Below are positions 6,037 to 6,671 of a stretch of DNA of 6,671 bases, in pieces (positions within the stretch are counted from its first letter, which is position 1; the number at the start of each line of letters is the position of its first letter). The notes below the pieces were generated by a model that was given only the letters and a program-made list of their open reading frames with translations, ran no database searches and was not told the DNA's origin. A program made the position numbers and the translations under genes. The stretch is from an uncultured Collinsella sp. (GTDB lineage Bacteria; Actinomycetota; Coriobacteriia; Coriobacteriales; Coriobacteriaceae): positions 1 through 6,671 of the forward strand of contig URTB01000077.1 of the NCBI GenBank assembly GCA_900550595.1, in the 5' to 3' direction.

Positions 6037-6094
6037 ATGACTTACGCAGCGCCGAGGCAAACATCTACCCCGATGGCATGCGCGCGTAAGTCAT
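6037..6094. repeat. 11-bp inverted repeat with 36-base loop
   Basis: ATGACTTACGC at 6037-6047 recurs as the exact reverse complement GCGTAAGTCAT at 6084-6094. GCGC at 6049-6052 can pair with GCGC at 6080-6083, lengthening the stem around a one-base bulge. It could be an RNA hairpin in a leftward transcript or a paired protein-binding site. A smaller repeat, CCTGTC (6013-6018) with GACAGG (6031-6036), sits beside it. Confidence 0.5.
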
Positions 6095-6301
6095 ATTGCA
6101 TAAATACGTCAATAATTTGCATATAATGACGCATGGATTTCTAGCCGTAACAGGGTAGTACCCTCCGGAGCGTGCATTTTTGCGAGTATTCAGCATCGCG
6201 GGATAAGATTTTGGTGTCAGAAGTCTTTCAAAAAGTAGATAGTCCTCATGACTCGACCCATCTGGATAGCATGCGGCGAGAAACCAGCCATATACGGGCA
6301 T
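6065..6301 (-). CDS. Doubtful small ORF, 78 aa, no recognised family
   Basis: From the ATG at 6299-6301 this frame codes for 78 residues with Tyr-rich segments (YDYLL-like EDYLLFERLL, SGGYYPVTARN) and a short hydrophobic stretch CVIICKLLTYLC. It recalls no family to me. Its codons include TTA, CTA, ATA and AGA, unlike the GC-rich codons of the neighbours. There is no good Shine-Dalgarno, only a GGGG about eight to eleven bases upstream. The only support is the leftward terminator 53 bases after its stop. It may equally be chance reading through a non-coding structured region. Confidence 0.15.
   Translation of the reverse strand: MPVYGWFLAACYPDGSSHEDYLLFERLLTPKSYPAMLNTRKNARSGGYYPVTARNPCVIICKLLTYLCNMTYARMPSG
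6096..6133. promoter_or_regulatory. Phased TTGCATA repeats and near-palindrome (candidate operator)
   Basis: TTGCATA occurs at 6096-6102 and again at 6117-6123, exactly 21 bases apart, or two helical turns. TACGTCA (6105-6111) and TGACGCA (6127-6133) form an inverted repeat with one mismatch. TATAAT (6122-6127) on the plus strand overlaps the second copy and could be a -10, with TTGCAT 20 bases upstream as a poorly spaced -35. Nothing downstream on the plus strand looks coding. A regulator-binding cluster upstream of larA is the simplest reading. Confidence 0.35.
6152..6164. promoter_or_regulatory. 13-bp perfect palindrome (candidate operator)
   Basis: AGGGTA and TACCCT are separated by a single G at 6158. 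The one-base centre makes an RNA hairpin poor and a dimeric protein-binding site more likely. It shares no sequence with the inverted repeat before larB, so a different regulator would be involved. Confidence 0.35.
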
Positions 6302-6490
6302 CGCCAAGGCCCCAATTAGCGTGCAAAGGCATCAACAAAGGCAGCGAAAGCCGGCTATGGCCTTATGCATCAATCTTTTGCTGCTGAAAACTCCGTTTTT
6401 TGCACGTCGCCCCAGGCACCACCCTCACCCAGCAGCTGATCCGCCGAAGACCGGACATCGCAGGGCCCGCCATAAGTTTACTTTTAGGCA

Positions 6491-6623
6491 CACTCCGCAG
6501 GACGCAAGAAGCCCTCGCCGCACTCCGCATTGGGCGCGAAGCGCACTTTAATCCCTTCAGCCCAATCCCCGAAGACCGAGGACGAAGGGACCCGATGGGT
6601 TTCCCTCTGAATGCACTCCGCAG
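6491..6623 (+). repeat. Three copies of a CACTCCGCA motif, a fourth at the tetR-larD terminator
   Basis: CACTCCGCA starts at 6491, 6521 and 6614, and again at 3682. Three of the four continue as CAG(G/C)ACG followed by an A/G-rich run that leads into a C-rich stem (GAAAGAACCCCC at 3695, GCAAGAAGCCC at 6504, GAAGCCCCC at 6627). At 3682 and 6614 the motif stands immediately before a strong terminator-like hairpin. The recurrence points to a terminator-associated repeat family. Confidence 0.6.
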
Positions 6624-6628
6624 CACGA

Positions 6629-6671
6629 AGCCCCCTTATCCGCAGCTCCGAAGGAGCAGGATAAGGGGGCT
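6629..6671. terminator. Terminator-like hairpin at the right window edge
   Basis: AGCCCCCTTATCC (6629-6641) pairs perfectly with GGATAAGGGGGCT (6659-6671). Inside, GCTCC (6645-6649) pairs with GGAGC (6653-6657) around a GAA loop. The sequence downstream on the plus strand, where a U-run would lie, is outside the window. The stem style matches the terminator at 3695-3734. Confidence 0.6.

Larger units (their letters stand above)
6134..6628. other. Intergenic stretch with no convincing gene
   Basis: Several short frames are open here on both strands, but none shows a recognisable domain, good ribosome binding site or codon use like the neighbours. The part up to about 6400 is richer in A and T than the flanking genes. 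The part from about 6480 is made of CACTCCGCA motifs and weak hairpins, such as TCCCTTC (6552-6558) with GAAGGGA (6584-6590). It looks like regulatory or repeat-derived spacer. Confidence 0.5.

Noticed and set aside
6172..6551. Plus-strand small ORFs of 71 and 76 residues
   Set aside because: They have no domain, poor ribosome binding sites and low-complexity Arg/Pro/His-rich ends, and they overlap each other.
1..6671. CRISPR array, tRNA or rRNA genes, transposase
   Set aside because: No regularly spaced direct repeats, cloverleaf-type sequence, rRNA segments or transposase motifs were seen on either strand.

Overview
The window looks like chromosome of a GC-rich actinobacterium of the class Coriobacteriia, most likely a Collinsella-like gut organism. 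This is an inference from GC-rich coding sequence, the style of the proteins and the dense intergenic hairpins; no taxonomic marker is complete here. Its core is a lactate racemase (lar) locus built in an unusual way.

Left part (1-1151): two divergent housekeeping genes. The 5' end of aspS (aspartyl-tRNA synthetase) reads leftward out of the window, with a strong leader hairpin before its ribosome binding site. A single-domain phosphoserine phosphatase (serB-like) reads rightward.

Middle (1152-3497): a tight rightward operon, larB - larC - tetR-type regulator, with gaps of 10 and 2 bases. LarB and LarC belong to the pathway that converts nicotinic acid adenine dinucleotide into the nickel-pincer cofactor of LarA. 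The larC reading frame ends after the N-terminal (LarC1) domain, and the TetR gene follows at once, so no LarC2 domain is encoded here. A perfect 11-bp inverted repeat with a 12-bp spacer lies before larB and is the best candidate operator for the TetR protein.

Right part (3498-5856): larD (MIP-family channel, probably for lactate) and larA (lactate racemase) read leftward as an operon. They converge on the larB operon across a bidirectional terminator that sits inside a 29-bp perfect inverted repeat. LarA starts at a TTG codon, and its cofactor and catalytic residues fall at the same numbers as I recall for the Lactobacillus plantarum enzyme (H108, H174, K184, H200).

Far right (5857-6671): about 815 bases without a convincing gene. 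In leftward order they hold a candidate larA promoter, a strong leftward terminator just upstream of it, a long hairpin, helically phased short repeats, a 13-bp palindrome, an AT-richer stretch with one weak small ORF, several copies of a CACTCCGCA motif, and a terminator-like hairpin at the window edge.

Together the lar genes would let the cell interconvert L- and D-lactate and move lactate across the membrane. larE (the sulfur transferase of cofactor synthesis), a LarC2 domain and a Crp/Fnr-type LarR are not in the window.
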